64,000 nt of DNA. Source: Gammaproteobacteria bacterium. Its GTDB lineage: Bacteria; Pseudomonadota; Gammaproteobacteria; Pseudomonadales; Pseudohongiellaceae. Every line of letters begins with the position of its first letter. Position 1 is the stretch's first letter. Shown in pieces: positions 55,794 through 64,000 of the stretch. The translations under genes and the position numbers were made by a program. The stretch is taken from the NCBI GenBank assembly GCA_030654835.1, contig JAURWS010000012.1:124001-188000 (forward strand), read 5' to 3'. The notes beneath the pieces were generated by a model, which ran no database searches, was not told the DNA's origin, and saw only the letters and a list, made by a program, of their open reading frames with translations.

Positions 55794-58115
55794 ATGCTGA
55801 CGTTGTGCATGACGACACTGGAACGAATTTCTGCGCGGTTGACTCAAGTCGGCCGCGTCGTGCTGGCTATTGTGTTGTTCTGTCAGTCGGCGGCGCTCTT
55901 TGCCCAGCAGCAGGATATATTCTCGGCCACCCAGGCTAATGACGACGCCGCGCTCTGGACACTGGCTACCGCCGATCTTTCATGGCCGACACTGCCCGCT
56001 CATGCGAGCGATCCGGTGGCCATCACCATCCAGCCTGCCGCCCTCTCCAGACTCCATGCGGGAATGAGCTTCGTAGCGCCCGCAATGAGCGCCGCAGAGG
56101 CTGCTCATCCCGTTCTCATCACGCACGAAAGCACCTATATCAATGGCGATTCAGTGTTTCGAGGAGAATTGCTCGACTCCCAGTCTTCGGCGCCCCTTGT
56201 CCTGACGGTGGGCCTGAACAGCGTGTTTGCCTATCTGGAAGTAGGGGACGTCGTCTGGCAGCTCTATGCCAACCGGCAGGATTCCTCCGCCCCCTTTGTT
56301 GGCTGGATCTATCAGGCCAGGCCACTGCCTTTCCAGCACCTCGATCAGGATTTTGTGATTCCAGACCGTGGACAGGGGCCGCTTGCTCCGGTCGCGGTGC
56401 CGGACCCCCTCAGTCAGGCGCTGAGCCTCAATGGCAGCACGGGTGTGGATAAGGGAGTGCTAAAGACTCTGGAGGCGCGCAGCTCCGGCATCAACAACGG
56501 CAACTTCGCGATCAACCAACAGTTCAGCAGTAGCAGCGTGCTGGTCGGCGGCAAGGTCGATGTCACGGTCAACCTCAAGAACATCAGCGGCGAGCGTCAT
56601 CAGGACCTCGTCCTGAACGTCTATTTTGTTCTGGAAAATACCACTTTGGTGGCGGCTCCTGATGGCTGCCGGACGGGGCTGCTGGCCGGACAGGCCGTTC
56701 TCAACTGCGTGTTGGGGGACTTCGCGCCGAACGAGTCGCGGGCTCTCGTCTATACAGTAGCCACAGGCCCGCAATCCAAGCCCTATGTCGTCAGCACTGC
56801 GGTTGTTGGCACGTTGCGTCACGACGCCCAGTTGAATGTGGTTGAGGATATCCGCATGGACAGCGATGGCGATGGCATCAGTGATCGCAACGAGGCGTTG
56901 CTCGGCACCAACCAGCGCGACGCCAGCTCGGTGGATCGCAGCAATGTCGTGATCGATGTCATGGCTCTGTACACGCCTGGCGCAGCGGACTTGTATGGTG
57001 GTGACGCGGCGACGCGCATCAATCAGCTCATCGGAATCGCGAATCAGATTTATGCCGATAGCCACGTCGGCATTACCTTGCGGCCGGTCTATCACGGCCA
57101 GGTGGATTATGACGATGCGGTAGATATGGATACGGCATTGACGGCATTGACCCGCAAGACCCACCCGGCGTTTGCTCACGTGGATGTTCTGCAGGAGACC
57201 TATGGTGCCGATCTGGTGATGCTGTTCAGACCCCAGGGAGTGGAGCGTGCGCGCTGCGGTCTGGCGAATCTCGGTGGCTTCAACACACAGGGTGACTTCC
57301 TGTCGACAGCGGAGAAGGACTTCGCTTATTCGGATATCGCCATAGACTGTCCGGTCAGCTCGGTAGTGGCTCATGAACTGGGCCATAACATGGGGCTGAC
57401 TCACTCGAAACGGGAGGATGGCTTCGGCGGCACCTTTGATTTCGCGACAGGATATGGCGTAGATGCGCAGTTCGTGACCGTGATGGCGTATCCCGGCGCC
57501 TTCAATACCAGTGTCCGGCTGGCACGTTTCTCCAGCCCGCTGCTCGATTGTCTGGGAGTGCCCTGTGGCGTCAACGCGAACGATCCCGTCCATGGTGCGG
57601 ACGCCGCACTGGCACTGAATCTGGTGCGCCATCAGATTGCCAGCTATTTCCCTACCCGGGTGCCCATGCTGCCGGCCAGGCACGTGGTGAACAGCAACGG
57701 CACGCCTACGGATGCGCGCATCGCCCTGGCGGCGAGCGTGAACAAGGGGCTGAGTTATGTCTCGGCGGTGACCCCCAAAGACAATATCGACGTCAATCTC
57801 AGTCTGATTGTCGACAGTCGGCACATCGGCCGTAACGGCGTCATGTATGTGCTGGTCACGCTGGATGGAAAAACATTCTTCCTGTTGGACAAGGCGGGGC
57901 GCGTCGCCCGCTGGGACGGTTCAGTTGCCGGACTCGTCTCCTTCGGGCCAGCGGCGGCACTGCAACCTGTCGAGTATGTGCGGCTCGTCAATGCGGCCCG
58001 TTTCGGCAATGATCTCGTCAACCAGCGCTTGCAGATATACATCGCCTACCGGGTGCTGGACACGGAAGAGGTCATCTACACGACTGAGCCCATGACGCTG
58101 GAAATCACCCCCTGA
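55794..58115 (+). CDS. Secreted reprolysin-like zinc metalloprotease
   Basis: 773 residues from ATG 55794. A signal peptide with hydrophobic core LAIVLFCQSAALFAQ comes first. The region at about 40-360 is a propeptide or beta domain, including a CARDB-like stretch (VGGKVDVTVNLKNISGERHQDLVLNVYFVL). A calcium-binding type-3/EF-hand-like loop (DSDGDGISDRNEALLGTN) is followed by the metzincin catalytic domain with HELGHNMGLTH (HExxHxxGxxH) and a downstream Met-turn candidate (VMAYPG). The C-terminal 150 residues are unassigned. Substrate unknown. Starts at 55764, 55767 and 55809 are also possible. Monocistronic by position. Confidence 0.85.
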   Translation: MLTLCMTTLERISARLTQVGRVVLAIVLFCQSAALFAQQQDIFSATQANDDAALWTLATADLSWPTLPAHASDPVAITIQPAALSRLHAGMSFVAPAMSAAEAAHPVLITHESTYINGDSVFRGELLDSQSSAPLVLTVGLNSVFAYLEVGDVVWQLYANRQDSSAPFVGWIYQARPLPFQHLDQDFVIPDRGQGPLAPVAVPDPLSQALSLNGSTGVDKGVLKTLEARSSGINNGNFAINQQFSSSSVLVGGKVDVTVNLKNISGERHQDLVLNVYFVLENTTLVAAPDGCRTGLLAGQAVLNCVLGDFAPNESRALVYTVATGPQSKPYVVSTAVVGTLRHDAQLNVVEDIRMDSDGDGISDRNEALLGTNQRDASSVDRSNVVIDVMALYTPGAADLYGGDAATRINQLIGIANQIYADSHVGITLRPVYHGQVDYDDAVDMDTALTALTRKTHPAFAHVDVLQETYGADLVMLFRPQGVERARCGLANLGGFNTQGDFLSTAEKDFAYSDIAIDCPVSSVVAHELGHNMGLTHSKREDGFGGTFDFATGYGVDAQFVTVMAYPGAFNTSVRLARFSSPLLDCLGVPCGVNANDPVHGADAALALNLVRHQIASYFPTRVPMLPARHVVNSNGTPTDARIALAASVNKGLSYVSAVTPKDNIDVNLSLIVDSRHIGRNGVMYVLVTLDGKTFFLLDKAGRVARWDGSVAGLVSFGPAAALQPVEYVRLVNAARFGNDLVNQRLQIYIAYRVLDTEEVIYTTEPMTLEITP

Positions 58116-58212
58116 TCGCCTCTTGACTACCTGCTTGCCACCCCGGCTGCTTACGGCCAGCTCTCTGTTATACTGGCGCCCGCGCCCGCTGGGGCCGTCT
58201 ACAGAGGAGTGT

Positions 58213-59103
58213 ATGAAAGCATTCAATCGCATAGGGTTGGTCGGGCGTCCCGGACACGCGGGTGTCGTGGAATCGATGCAGCGACTGGACAATGTCCTGC
58301 AATCCCTCGGCCTGCAGGTCATCATCGAGGAGAGCAGCGCGCCGTTGCTTCCTGGCAATCGTCTGGAGAAGGTGCCGCGCGACCATCTCGGCGCGCACTG
58401 TGATCTGGTGATTGTGGTTGGCGGCGACGGCAGCATGCTCAGCGTGGGGCTCACTCTCGCGGCACACGGGGTGCCGGTGCTTGGCGTCAACCGCGGCAGG
58501 CTGGGATTTCTCACCGACATCCTGCCGGAGGACATCGAATCCCGGATCGGGCCGATTCTGGCCGGCAAATACACCGAGGAGAGCCGCTTCCTGATCGAGT
58601 GCCAGCTGCAGCGCGCGGGCTCCATCATCAGCAGCGGATGTGCGCTGAACGACGTGGTCCTGCATCCCGGCACGGCAGCGCGCATGATTGAATTCGAACT
58701 GTTCATCGACGAACAGTTCGTCAACAGCCAGCAATCCGATGGCCTGATTGTGGCGACGCCGACCGGTTCCACCGCTTACTCCTTGTCCGCCGGTGGTCCG
58801 ATTATGCACCCCAGTCTCAATGCGCTGGTGCTGGTGCCGATGTACCCCCATTCGCTCGGCAGCCGTCCGCTGGTGATCGATGCCGACAGCACTATTCGCA
58901 TACTGGTCGGCAAGCAGCGCTCCATCCTGCCGCAGATCAGCTGTGATGGCGCCATCAGCTTCAGCACCACTCCCGGCGACTCTGTGATTGTGCGCAAGAA
59001 GGCGGAACCACTGCGCCTCATTCATCCGCTGGACCACAACTTCTATCAGACCTGTCGCAGCAAACTCGGCTGGGGCAATCGCCTGGTGCGCTCTGATGAT
59101 TAG
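58213..59103 (+). CDS. nadK: NAD kinase
   Basis: Phosphorylates NAD to NADP. 296 residues from ATG 58213 (GAGGAG 5 nt upstream); the open frame back to 58123 was rejected. The catalytic GGDGSM lies in VIVVGGDGSMLSVG, with GVNRGRLGFLTD, the conserved GLIVATPTGSTAYSLSAGGPI and the C-terminal DGA..... segment. TATACT at 58169-58174 may be its -10. It overlaps the rhomboid gene by 8 bp. Confidence 0.96.
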   Translation: MKAFNRIGLVGRPGHAGVVESMQRLDNVLQSLGLQVIIEESSAPLLPGNRLEKVPRDHLGAHCDLVIVVGGDGSMLSVGLTLAAHGVPVLGVNRGRLGFLTDILPEDIESRIGPILAGKYTEESRFLIECQLQRAGSIISSGCALNDVVLHPGTAARMIEFELFIDEQFVNSQQSDGLIVATPTGSTAYSLSAGGPIMHPSLNALVLVPMYPHSLGSRPLVIDADSTIRILVGKQRSILPQISCDGAISFSTTPGDSVIVRKKAEPLRLIHPLDHNFYQTCRSKLGWGNRLVRSDD

Positions 59104-59980
59104 AGCGGCCGTAGTGGATGTCGGCACAGACTTGCGACCGGTGCTCGCGGCTCTAGCACAGCAGGGCATTCGTTGCCGCGTCAACGAAGAGAGTGGCAAG
59201 CAGGTGATCTGGGTCGCCAGCGAGCAGGAGGCCGTGCATGTGGCGGCACTGGTCGAGCATCTGCAGCAATTGCGCGCGCAGGGGGCCATTCCAGAGACGA
59301 CAGTCGCCAATGATGGCGGTCTGGCTGGCTATTTCCCTGTAGGACAATATGTCGGCAATCTTCTCCTGGCCATACGAACCGCGCCGGTCACCCTTTTCCT
59401 GATTGCTGCCGCATTGCTGGTTGCCGCCATCAGCCAATTGGGCACCAACCTGCAGCCAGTAGAGAGCCTGTTTTATCCCACGTTGAACCCTGGACCCAGC
59501 GCTGGCCTGGCAACCTTGCTCTCCATTCTGGGAGATATCTCCGGCCCCGCTGACCTCTTGCGCACCCTGACTCCGGCGCTGCTGCACTTTGGCGCCGTCC
59601 ACCTGATCTTCGACACGCTATGGCTCTGGTATTTCGGGCGCCTGATCGAGGGGCAGCAGTCGAGCCTGCTGTATTTCGTCGTGGTGCTCTTCATTGCCTT
59701 TGTCTCCAATACCACCCAATACGTATGGAACATGTCGCCGAATTTCGGAGGGCTGTCTGGCGTGGTATATGGGTTGCTCGGCTATATCTGGATGTGGCAA
59801 ACGCTGATCCCGAGAGGGAGGCTGCGACTACCCCCGGCGATGATCGGTTTCATGCTCGCGGCACTGGTGTTGATGGAGGTCGTTGCCTCCGGCTGGATCG
59901 CCTCCGCAGCGCACGCAGGAGGCTTGATCGCTGGTATGATGGCTGGCCTGTTGACCGCTTCATGGCGGCGTTTTAGATAG
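59096..59980 (+). CDS. glpG: Rhomboid family intramembrane serine protease (GlpG-like)
   Basis: 294 residues from ATG 59096, inside the nadK 3' end. A small cytosolic N-terminal domain (about 1-85) resembles GlpG, then six TM helices. The catalytic Ser is in GGLSGVVYGLLGY and the catalytic His in AASAAHAGGLIAGMMAGLL. HFGAVHLIFDTLWLWYFG matches the HxxxN-like L1/TM2 region, with Asp where Asn is common in E. coli GlpG. Natural substrates are unknown. The nadK-rhomboid-yeaC-DUF2797-pepN order matches Pseudomonas. Confidence 0.9.
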   Translation: MIRAAVVDVGTDLRPVLAALAQQGIRCRVNEESGKQVIWVASEQEAVHVAALVEHLQQLRAQGAIPETTVANDGGLAGYFPVGQYVGNLLLAIRTAPVTLFLIAAALLVAAISQLGTNLQPVESLFYPTLNPGPSAGLATLLSILGDISGPADLLRTLTPALLHFGAVHLIFDTLWLWYFGRLIEGQQSSLLYFVVVLFIAFVSNTTQYVWNMSPNFGGLSGVVYGLLGYIWMWQTLIPRGRLRLPPAMIGFMLAALVLMEVVASGWIASAAHAGGLIAGMMAGLLTASWRRFR

Positions 59981-60012
59981 GCTCTATTTAGACAAACCAG
60001 GAACACTCTTCT

Positions 60013-60354
60013 ATGTTCGAAAAATTCGAGTCCCAGCAGTATGACTCCCTGCAGGCGCTTATCGACAGCATCACGCCGGAGATTCATGAAAACCTGAAGA
60101 CAGCTGTGGAGATCGGCCGTTGGGCAAATGGCGACAGGCTGACGCCAGAGCAGCTCGAACACAGCCTGCAGGCGATCATCGCCTACGAGGCTCGCCACCT
60201 CAGTGAAGAGCAGCGCATCGGTTTCATCGACACCAGCGGGCTGAAGAAGTCCCATTGTGACGAGCCTGGCCATACGCATGCTCCTGGTGACAGTTGTGCC
60301 ACAGACCAGACCAAGATGACCTGGGTAGATGACGCCCCGCACACCACTCACTGA
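60013..60354 (+). CDS. YeaC family (DUF1315) protein
   Basis: 113 residues. The first 65 match the YeaC family: ALIDSITPEIHENLKTAVEIGRWANGDRLTPEQLEHSLQAIIAYEARHL. The C-terminal part (HCDEPGHTHAPGDSC) is Cys/His-rich and could bind metal. No known function. It lies 32 bp after the rhomboid gene and 18 bp before the DUF2797 gene, likely in one operon. Confidence 0.85.
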   Translation: MFEKFESQQYDSLQALIDSITPEIHENLKTAVEIGRWANGDRLTPEQLEHSLQAIIAYEARHLSEEQRIGFIDTSGLKKSHCDEPGHTHAPGDSCATDQTKMTWVDDAPHTTH

Positions 60355-60372
60355 CGAGGCAAGGACGATAAC

Positions 60373-61200
60373 TTGAATTCTGCAGCCCGCGGCACTGCCC
60401 GCAAAATGACGACACGACTAAGTGCCCCGGTGAGCTACAGCCTGCCGCTGGGCGATACACAGGTGCCGCTCAATCCCCTGCTCGGCACCCATGTGCGGCT
60501 GCAATTCAGCGGCCAGATCAACTGCGTACACTGTGGCCGCAATACCGCCAAGAGTTTCAATCAGGGCTACTGTTATCCCTGCTTCATGAAGCTCGCGCAA
60601 TGTGACTCCTGCATCATCCACCCCGAGAAGTGCCACTTCGACCAGGGCACCTGCCGTGAGCCGGAGTGGGGAGAGCAGTTCTGCATGCAGGACCATATTG
60701 TTTATCTCGCCAACTCCTCTGGCGTGAAGGTCGGCATCACGCGCGCCACGCAAATTCCCACGCGCTGGATCGATCAAGGCGCCGTGCAGGCGCTGGCCAT
60801 CATGCGCGTGCGCACTCGTCTGCAGTCGGGCACGCTGGAGATGCTGTTCAAACAACACGTGGATGACAAGACCAACTGGCGCGATATGCTCAAGGGCGGC
60901 GATCATCTGACCGACCTGCATGCGGATAGCGCGCGCCTGCGCGAAGCCTGTCGCGTGGACATCGACGAACTGAAACAGCGCTTCGGCTTTCACGCCATCA
61001 GTGAGCTGACTGGCATCGATCCGGTGCTGATCGATTATCCGATTCTTGCCTATCCCGAGAAGATCAACTCCTTCAATTTCGACAGCGATCCGCTGGTCGA
61101 AGGGACACTGCAAGGCATCAAGGGACAGTACCTGATTTTTGACACCGGCGTAATCAACATGCGTCGCTATGCCGGCTACAACCTTGAGCTATTAAACTGA
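60373..61200 (+). CDS. DUF2797 domain protein
   Basis: 275 residues with TTG start (AAGGACG 7 nt upstream; ATG 60406 is an alternative). The N-terminal part has a cysteine cluster likely to bind zinc ([20 protein letters not shown], then [11 protein letters not shown] and C), followed by a GIY-YIG-like stretch ([15 protein letters not shown]...PTRWIDQGA) as in the DUF2797 family. Function not established; the GIY-YIG resemblance is to family descriptions and its catalytic competence is unclear. Confidence 0.86.
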   Translation: MNSAARGTARKMTTRLSAPVSYSLPLGDTQVPLNPLLGTHVRLQFSGQINCVHCGRNTAKSFNQGYCYPCFMKLAQCDSCIIHPEKCHFDQGTCREPEWGEQFCMQDHIVYLANSSGVKVGITRATQIPTRWIDQGAVQALAIMRVRTRLQSGTLEMLFKQHVDDKTNWRDMLKGGDHLTDLHADSARLREACRVDIDELKQRFGFHAISELTGIDPVLIDYPILAYPEKINSFNFDSDPLVEGTLQGIKGQYLIFDTGVINMRRYAGYNLELLN

Positions 61201-61204
61201 ACCC

Positions 61205-61273
61205 CGTGGGAGCTTGCCTTGCAAGCGATTGGTGTCATGCAAAACCGTCGCGAGCAAGGCTCGCTCCCACACG
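61205..61273. repeat. REP doublet in inverted orientation (REPIN-like)
   Basis: Two head-to-head REP-type elements. The left one begins GTGGGA and has the hairpin GCTTGC-CTT-GCAAGC (61205-61228). The right one, on the minus strand, begins GTGGGA and has GCGAGC-CTT-GCTCGC (61248-61273). They are separated by 19 bp. The stem bases differ between copies but stay paired. The form (GTGG head plus hairpin, inverted pair, between genes) is that of Pseudomonas REP/REPIN elements moved by RAYT transposases; none is encoded in this window. Confidence 0.82.
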
Positions 61274-61300
61274 TTGCACACTATCGAGCGAATCATCATC

Positions 61301-64000
61301 ATGAAAAACGCCCAACCCAAAACCATCTACTTGAAAGACTACCAAGCCCCGGCCTTCCTGATCGATGAGACCGATCTGCGCTTCGAACTCGGCGAAGACT
61401 TCACCCTGGTGAGTTCGCGACTGGAGATGCGCCGCAACCCGGCATTCGCCGAGCACAGCAACCTGCCGCTGGTGCTGGATGGACAGGATATGGTGCTGGA
61501 GCGCGTACTCATTGATGGCCGCGAGCTGCAGCCAGATGAGTATCGCATCGATGAAGAGACGCTGACGATTCACGCGCTGCCCAAGGCGGTAGACGAGAAC
61601 GGTGCACGCTTCATTCTGGAATGCCAGACCCGCATCAAGCCGCAGGAGAACACCAGCCTTGAAGGCCTCTACAAATCCAAGAAAATGTTCTGCACGCAAT
61701 GCGAAGCCGAGGGCTTTCGCAAGATCACTTATTATCTGGATCGTCCCGATGTCATGTCGCGCTTCACCACAACAGTGGTCGCAGAAAAATCGCGCTACCC
61801 GGTGCTGCTCTCCAACGGCAACGCCATCGACAGCGGCACGGAGAGCGATGGTCGTCACTGGGTGAAGTGGCAGGACCCGTTCCGCAAACCCTGCTATCTG
61901 TTTGCGTTGGTCGCCGGCAATCTGGAGCATGTCGAAGACACCTTCGTCACCTGCTCCGGTCGCACCATCACGCTACGCATTTTTGTGGAAAGCAAAGACC
62001 TCGACAAGTGTGCGCACGGCATGTTGTCGCTGAAAAATTCCATGGCCTGGGACGAGAAAGTCTTTGGCCGTGAATACGATCTGGATATCTTCATGATCGT
62101 CGCCGTCGATGACTTCAACATGGGGGCGATGGAGAACAAAGGCCTGAATATTTTCAACACTTCGTGCGTGCTGGCCAATCCTGCTACCACGACCGATGTG
62201 GCGTTTCAGCGCGTCGAAGCAGTGGTGGCACACGAATATTTCCACAACTGGTCGGGCAATCGCGTGACCTGTCGTGACTGGTTTCAGCTTAGCCTGAAGG
62301 AAGGTTTCACGGTGTTCCGCGACGCGGAATTTTCCGCCGACATGGGGTCGCGCACCGTCAAACGCATCGATGATGTCAGCTTCCTGCGCACCACCCAGTT
62401 CGCCGAAGATGCAGGCCCGATGGCCCACTCAGTGCGGCCGGATTCCTACATGGAAATCTCCAACTTCTACACGCTGACCATCTACGAGAAGGGCGCGGAA
62501 GTGGTGCGCATGATCAAGGAGTTGCTCGGTGACGAGCACTTCCGCAAGGGCAGCGATCTGTATTTCGAACGCCACGACGGGCAGGCCGTCACCACCGAAG
62601 ATTTCGTGAAGGCGATGGAGGATGCGAGTGGCGTTGACCTGACGCTGTTCCGCAACTGGTATGCGCAGGCCGGCACGCCGCACCTCGATGTCAGCGAGCA
62701 ATACGACGCGACCGCACGCACCTATACACTGTCGGTGACACAGTCCTGTCCTCCGACGCCAGAGCAACCCGTGAAGCTGCTATTCCACATTCCACTGCGC
62801 ATGGGGTTGCTGGATCGGCAGGGCAACGAGCTGGTGCTGCGATTGGCAGGCGAGGAGGGCGACAGTGCCGTGACCGAGCGTGTGCTGGATGTCACCGCCC
62901 GTCAGCAGAACTTTGTCTTCACCGGCATCGACAGCAAGCCCGTGCCTTCGTTGCTGCGTGGCTTCTCTGCGCCTGTGAAACTGGCCTTCGATTACGCACG
63001 CGATGATCTGCTGTTCCTGATGACCTACGACACCGATGGTTTCAACCGCTGGAATGCCGCACAACAACTCGGCGTCGAGGTGATGACGGAATTACTGCGA
63101 GACCAGCAGGCGGGCAGGGCGCTGGTGCTCGATCAACGCGTCATTACCGCATTCGCCAGTATCCTGCAGACCTGCATCGACAACTGTCACAGCGGTGCCG
63201 CTCAGGACAAGGAAATGGTCGCGCAGTTGCTGACACTGCCAGTCGAAGCCTATTTGAGCGAACTGGCTACCGAGATCGATGCGGCAGGAATTCACGCCGT
63301 GCGCGAATTCGTGGCGAATGAAATAGCTCGCAATCTAAAAGACAGTTTCTACGCGCTCTACGAATTAAATGCCGAGTACGAACCCTATCGTGCCGATGCT
63401 GCAGGCATCGCGCGCCGCGCGTTGAAGAACACTTGTCTTTCTTATCTGATGCGGACTGACGACACACGCTGGTTGAAGGTCTGCCAGTATCTGTACAGCA
63501 CCGCTGACAATATGACCGACGTTGCCGCCGCGTTGCGATTGATGGTCAATAACGAAATGACTGGTGCCGCTGAACTCAGTGCCAGCGCTCTCGCCGATTT
63601 CTATCAGAAGTGGCAACACGAAGCGCTGGTGGTCGATCAGTGGTTCAGTGTGCAGGCGACCTCGGTGCTGCCGGGAACACTCGCCCGCGCGAAAGCATTG
63701 ATGAATCATCCCGCCTTCGATATCAAGAACCCGAACAAAGTGCGCGCGCTGATCGGCGCATTCTGTGGTCAGAATCCGGTGCAGTTCCACGACATCTCCG
63801 GCGCCGGTTACGAGTTCCTTGCCGACCGCATTCTGCAGTTGAACACATTGAATCCGCAGATCGCCTCGCGCCTGCTGACACCGCTGACGCGCTGGAAAAA
63901 ATACAATCCTACCCGGCAAGCGCTGATGCGCGCGCAATTGGAGCGCATCGCAGCCGATACGACGTTGTCCAAGGATGTGTATGAAGTGGTGGTGAAGAGT
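61301..64000 (+). CDS. pepN: Aminopeptidase N, M1 family (3' end cut by window)
   Basis: Broad-specificity cytosolic zinc aminopeptidase. 900 codons are present from ATG 61301 to the window edge; the last residues ([12 protein letters not shown]) correspond to the end of E. coli PepN, so only a few codons are missing. The exopeptidase motif GAMEN is at 275-279. The zinc site is HEYFH (311-315), with Glu334 in SLKEGF. The domain of Ig-like and alpha-solenoid repeats follows from about residue 440. No strong ribosome-binding site; the REP doublet ends 27 bp before the start. Confidence 0.96.
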   Translation, partial: MKNAQPKTIYLKDYQAPAFLIDETDLRFELGEDFTLVSSRLEMRRNPAFAEHSNLPLVLDGQDMVLERVLIDGRELQPDEYRIDEETLTIHALPKAVDENGARFILECQTRIKPQENTSLEGLYKSKKMFCTQCEAEGFRKITYYLDRPDVMSRFTTTVVAEKSRYPVLLSNGNAIDSGTESDGRHWVKWQDPFRKPCYLFALVAGNLEHVEDTFVTCSGRTITLRIFVESKDLDKCAHGMLSLKNSMAWDEKVFGREYDLDIFMIVAVDDFNMGAMENKGLNIFNTSCVLANPATTTDVAFQRVEAVVAHEYFHNWSGNRVTCRDWFQLSLKEGFTVFRDAEFSADMGSRTVKRIDDVSFLRTTQFAEDAGPMAHSVRPDSYMEISNFYTLTIYEKGAEVVRMIKELLGDEHFRKGSDLYFERHDGQAVTTEDFVKAMEDASGVDLTLFRNWYAQAGTPHLDVSEQYDATARTYTLSVTQSCPPTPEQPVKLLFHIPLRMGLLDRQGNELVLRLAGEEGDSAVTERVLDVTARQQNFVFTGIDSKPVPSLLRGFSAPVKLAFDYARDDLLFLMTYDTDGFNRWNAAQQLGVEVMTELLRDQQAGRALVLDQRVITAFASILQTCIDNCHSGAAQDKEMVAQLLTLPVEAYLSELATEIDAAGIHAVREFVANEIARNLKDSFYALYELNAEYEPYRADAAGIARRALKNTCLSYLMRTDDTRWLKVCQYLYSTADNMTDVAAALRLMVNNEMTGAAELSASALADFYQKWQHEALVVDQWFSVQATSVLPGTLARAKALMNHPAFDIKNPNKVRALIGAFCGQNPVQFHDISGAGYEFLADRILQLNTLNPQIASRLLTPLTRWKKYNPTRQALMRAQLERIAADTTLSKDVYEVVVKS

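Noticed and set aside
56460-57824. 454-aa minus-strand frame as a gene
   Set aside because: It lies wholly antisense to the metzincin gene, which has clear motifs; the frame reflects codon bias on the other strand.

Overview
The window is a gammaproteobacterial chromosome segment of moderately high GC. It resembles the Pseudomonas / marine Cellvibrionales-like lineages. The evidence is MiaE, BamC, a fused MnmC, an RF2 gene with the +1 frameshift signal, the full Tol-Pal cluster, and gene orders familiar from Pseudomonas: hda next to DUF2069-wrbA, proS..aspS-yebC-ruvCAB-tolQRAB-pal-cpoB-queE-queC-tRNA-Lys, nadA-bepA-tusA-perM-dapA-bamC, prfB-lysS, and nadK-rhomboid-yeaC-DUF2797-pepN. Species cannot be assigned from sequence reading alone.

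Layout. 1-5.5 kb: the 3' part of hda (+), then a minus-strand block of DUF2069, wrbA, a YihY-type membrane protein, proS and an HU-like protein. 5.5-17.8 kb: a plus-strand core block of fmdB, aspS, yebC, ruvC-ruvA-ruvB (Holliday-junction processing), tolQ-tolR-tolA-tolB-pal-cpoB (envelope constriction), queE-queC (7-deazaguanine synthesis) and tRNA-Lys(UUU). 17.9-28.2 kb: a 10.27-kb integrated element bounded by a 54-bp direct repeat of the tRNA-Lys 3' end. It carries a three-gene operon (sigma-factor-like protein, unknown 130-aa protein, ImmA/IrrE-type protease), a DUF1508 protein, an HNH-like protein, a P-loop NTPase with a resolvase-type HTH, a 586-bp repeat-rich noncoding region, an MmeI-type (Type IIL) restriction-modification enzyme and a tyrosine integrase. 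28.4-33.4 kb: a PhnD-like binding lipoprotein translationally coupled to a multi-PAS/GAF/GGDEF/EAL receptor. 33.5-43.3 kb: nadA, bepA, tusA, perM, dapA, bamC, rmuC, miaE, a small LRR lipoprotein and an FKBP isomerase. 43.4-54.3 kb: an M18 aminopeptidase, mnmC, prfB, lysS, ung, a ferredoxin-reductase-like flavoprotein, queD and a CHASE2 adenylate cyclase. 54.4-64 kb: tRNA-Val and tRNA-Asp, a D-cysteine desulfhydrase/ACC deaminase homologue, a secreted metzincin, nadK, a rhomboid protease, yeaC, a DUF2797 protein, a REP doublet and pepN, which lacks only its last few codons.

Themes. tRNA maturation is heavily represented: queE, queC and queD supply queuosine precursors, TusA and MnmC both act on the mnm5s2U34 pathway of tRNA-Lys(UUU), which is itself encoded here, and MiaE works at A37. 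The accessory element is the most unusual part. Its sigma-like/ImmA operon and the repeat array in front of the restriction-modification gene are the best candidates for undescribed biology. Every functional statement is read from sequence motifs and remembered family knowledge; no database search was run.
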